Shown: positions 63,637 to 64,000 of the stretch, in pieces
Position numbering within the stretch: the first letter of the stretch is position 1
How the letters are laid out: each line of letters starts with the position of its first letter
NCBI GenBank assembly: GCA_000467715.1
Contig: AJFK01000202.1
Span: forward strand, 124,001-188,000
From: Hysterium pulicare CBS 123377
Lineage: Eukaryota; Ascomycota; Dothideomycetes; Hysteriales; Hysteriaceae
Length of the DNA stretch: 64,000 nucleotides
Direction of reading: 5' to 3'
Translations under genes and position numbers: made by a program
The notes under the pieces: generated by a model
What the model saw: only the letters and a program-made list of their open reading frames with translations
Databases searched by the model: none
Told to the model about the DNA's origin: nothing

Positions 63637-64000
63637 CTAGAATACAAAAGGAGCATCCTCCATCTCCTGCCATAATCTCCTCTTCCTCCTATGCCAATCC
63701 CTCCTCGCTCTCGACGTTGCAACTTGCCAACTGTCATCTCCATACCCCGCGGTCCCGCGATCCAGGAGAACGCTTGCTGGTGGCTGAGCCGGGGTCTGAG
63801 GAACGTCCGGCGAACTCGATCCTTTCCGACTCAGCTTCAACCCCAGCAAGATAAACATCCCCGCAACCAAAATAATAAGAAGAAGCATAATCTTCCTCTT
63901 AATACTCCGTCGCTGATACCCCGACGCAACAGTCAACTCCTTATCCGCCGCCTTGACATCCACCGCCATGCGTTCAACATTATAATCGATGCGATCAAGC
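63637..64000 (-). CDS. tlg2: t-SNARE Tlg2 (syntaxin 16 type), C-terminal part, 5' end outside the window
   Basis: The minus strand from the window edge reads LDRIDYNVERMAVDVKAADK and ELTVASGYQRRSIKRK, the end of the SNARE helix, then one membrane anchor (IMLLLIILVAGMFILLGLKL). This is the Tlg2/syntaxin 16 pattern, including ADKELxVASGYQ. Unlike yeast Tlg2, which has a short luminal tail, it carries about 60 further residues with PQTPAQPPA and a basic RARRDWHRRKRRLWQEM stretch. Tlg2 works in endosome to trans-Golgi fusion. The likely start and most of the SNARE helix lie beyond base 64000. Confidence 0.88.
   Translation of the reverse strand, partial: LDRIDYNVERMAVDVKAADKELTVASGYQRRSIKRKIMLLLIILVAGMFILLGLKLSRKGSSSPDVPQTPAQPPASVLLDRGTAGYGDDSWQVATSRARRDWHRRKRRLWQEMEDAPFVF

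Noticed and set aside
1-64000. tRNA genes, rRNA, CRISPR arrays, LTR or other virus-derived elements
   Set aside because: No convincing tRNA arms, no rRNA blocks, no spaced direct repeats, and no reverse transcriptase, integrase or capsid-like sequence was seen by eye. A tRNAscan, Rfam and repeat-library search would settle it.

Overview
The window is nuclear DNA of a filamentous ascomycete (Pezizomycotina). Genes lie on both strands with little space between them. Almost every multi-exon gene is cut by GT-AG introns of about 50-90 nt, and conserved fungal single-copy genes can be read exon by exon: pik1, ilv3, nuc1, tim13, noc3, nip7, cwc15, rrp45, an FHIP-type gene and the end of tlg2. A Leotiomycetes-like genome is my guess; the sequence does not prove the class. 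I saw no tRNA, rRNA, CRISPR or intact transposon.

Layout. 1-4.3 kb: end of a DUF155 gene and the complete phosphatidylinositol 4-kinase gene pik1. 4.5-22.2 kb: an accessory island. It holds at least ten small minus-strand genes plus three relics of one helical protein family that I do not recognise. Their shared mark is a hydrophobic segment of the form AA-hhh-x-Y-Q-x-h-h-G near the C-terminus (h = hydrophobic). Set among them are a PsiD-like pyruvoyl decarboxylase gene (+), a zinc-finger gene (-) divergent from a CorA-like membrane protein gene (+), and a small single-membrane-span coiled-coil gene. 22.5-24.4 kb: mitochondrial dihydroxy-acid dehydratase. 25.2-32.9 kb: a GH17 cell-wall enzyme, an HExxH putative metalloprotease, several unknowns, a cysteine-rich secreted protein and two copies of an old repeat. 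32.9-44.6 kb: tRNA-t6A dehydratase-like gene, nuc1, tim13, an L-type lectin, a secreted tyrosinase and a lectin-like single-span membrane protein. 45.2-64 kb: housekeeping genes, often as divergent pairs (noc3/nip7, cwc15/rrp45), a Ddr48-like stress protein, a DUF4336-like protein, an FHIP protein, an INO80 subunit gene with another gene inside its intron, and the 3' end of tlg2.

How the parts relate. The right half is ordinary core genome: ribosome biogenesis (noc3, nip7), RNA processing and decay (cwc15, rrp45), chromatin (INO80 subunit), trafficking (lectin, FHIP, tlg2) and mitochondria (tim13, nuc1, ilv3). The left island is the part worth attention. It is a one-strand, birth-and-death array of tiny paralogs with different degrees of decay, placed between conserved genes and containing a few unrelated accessory genes.
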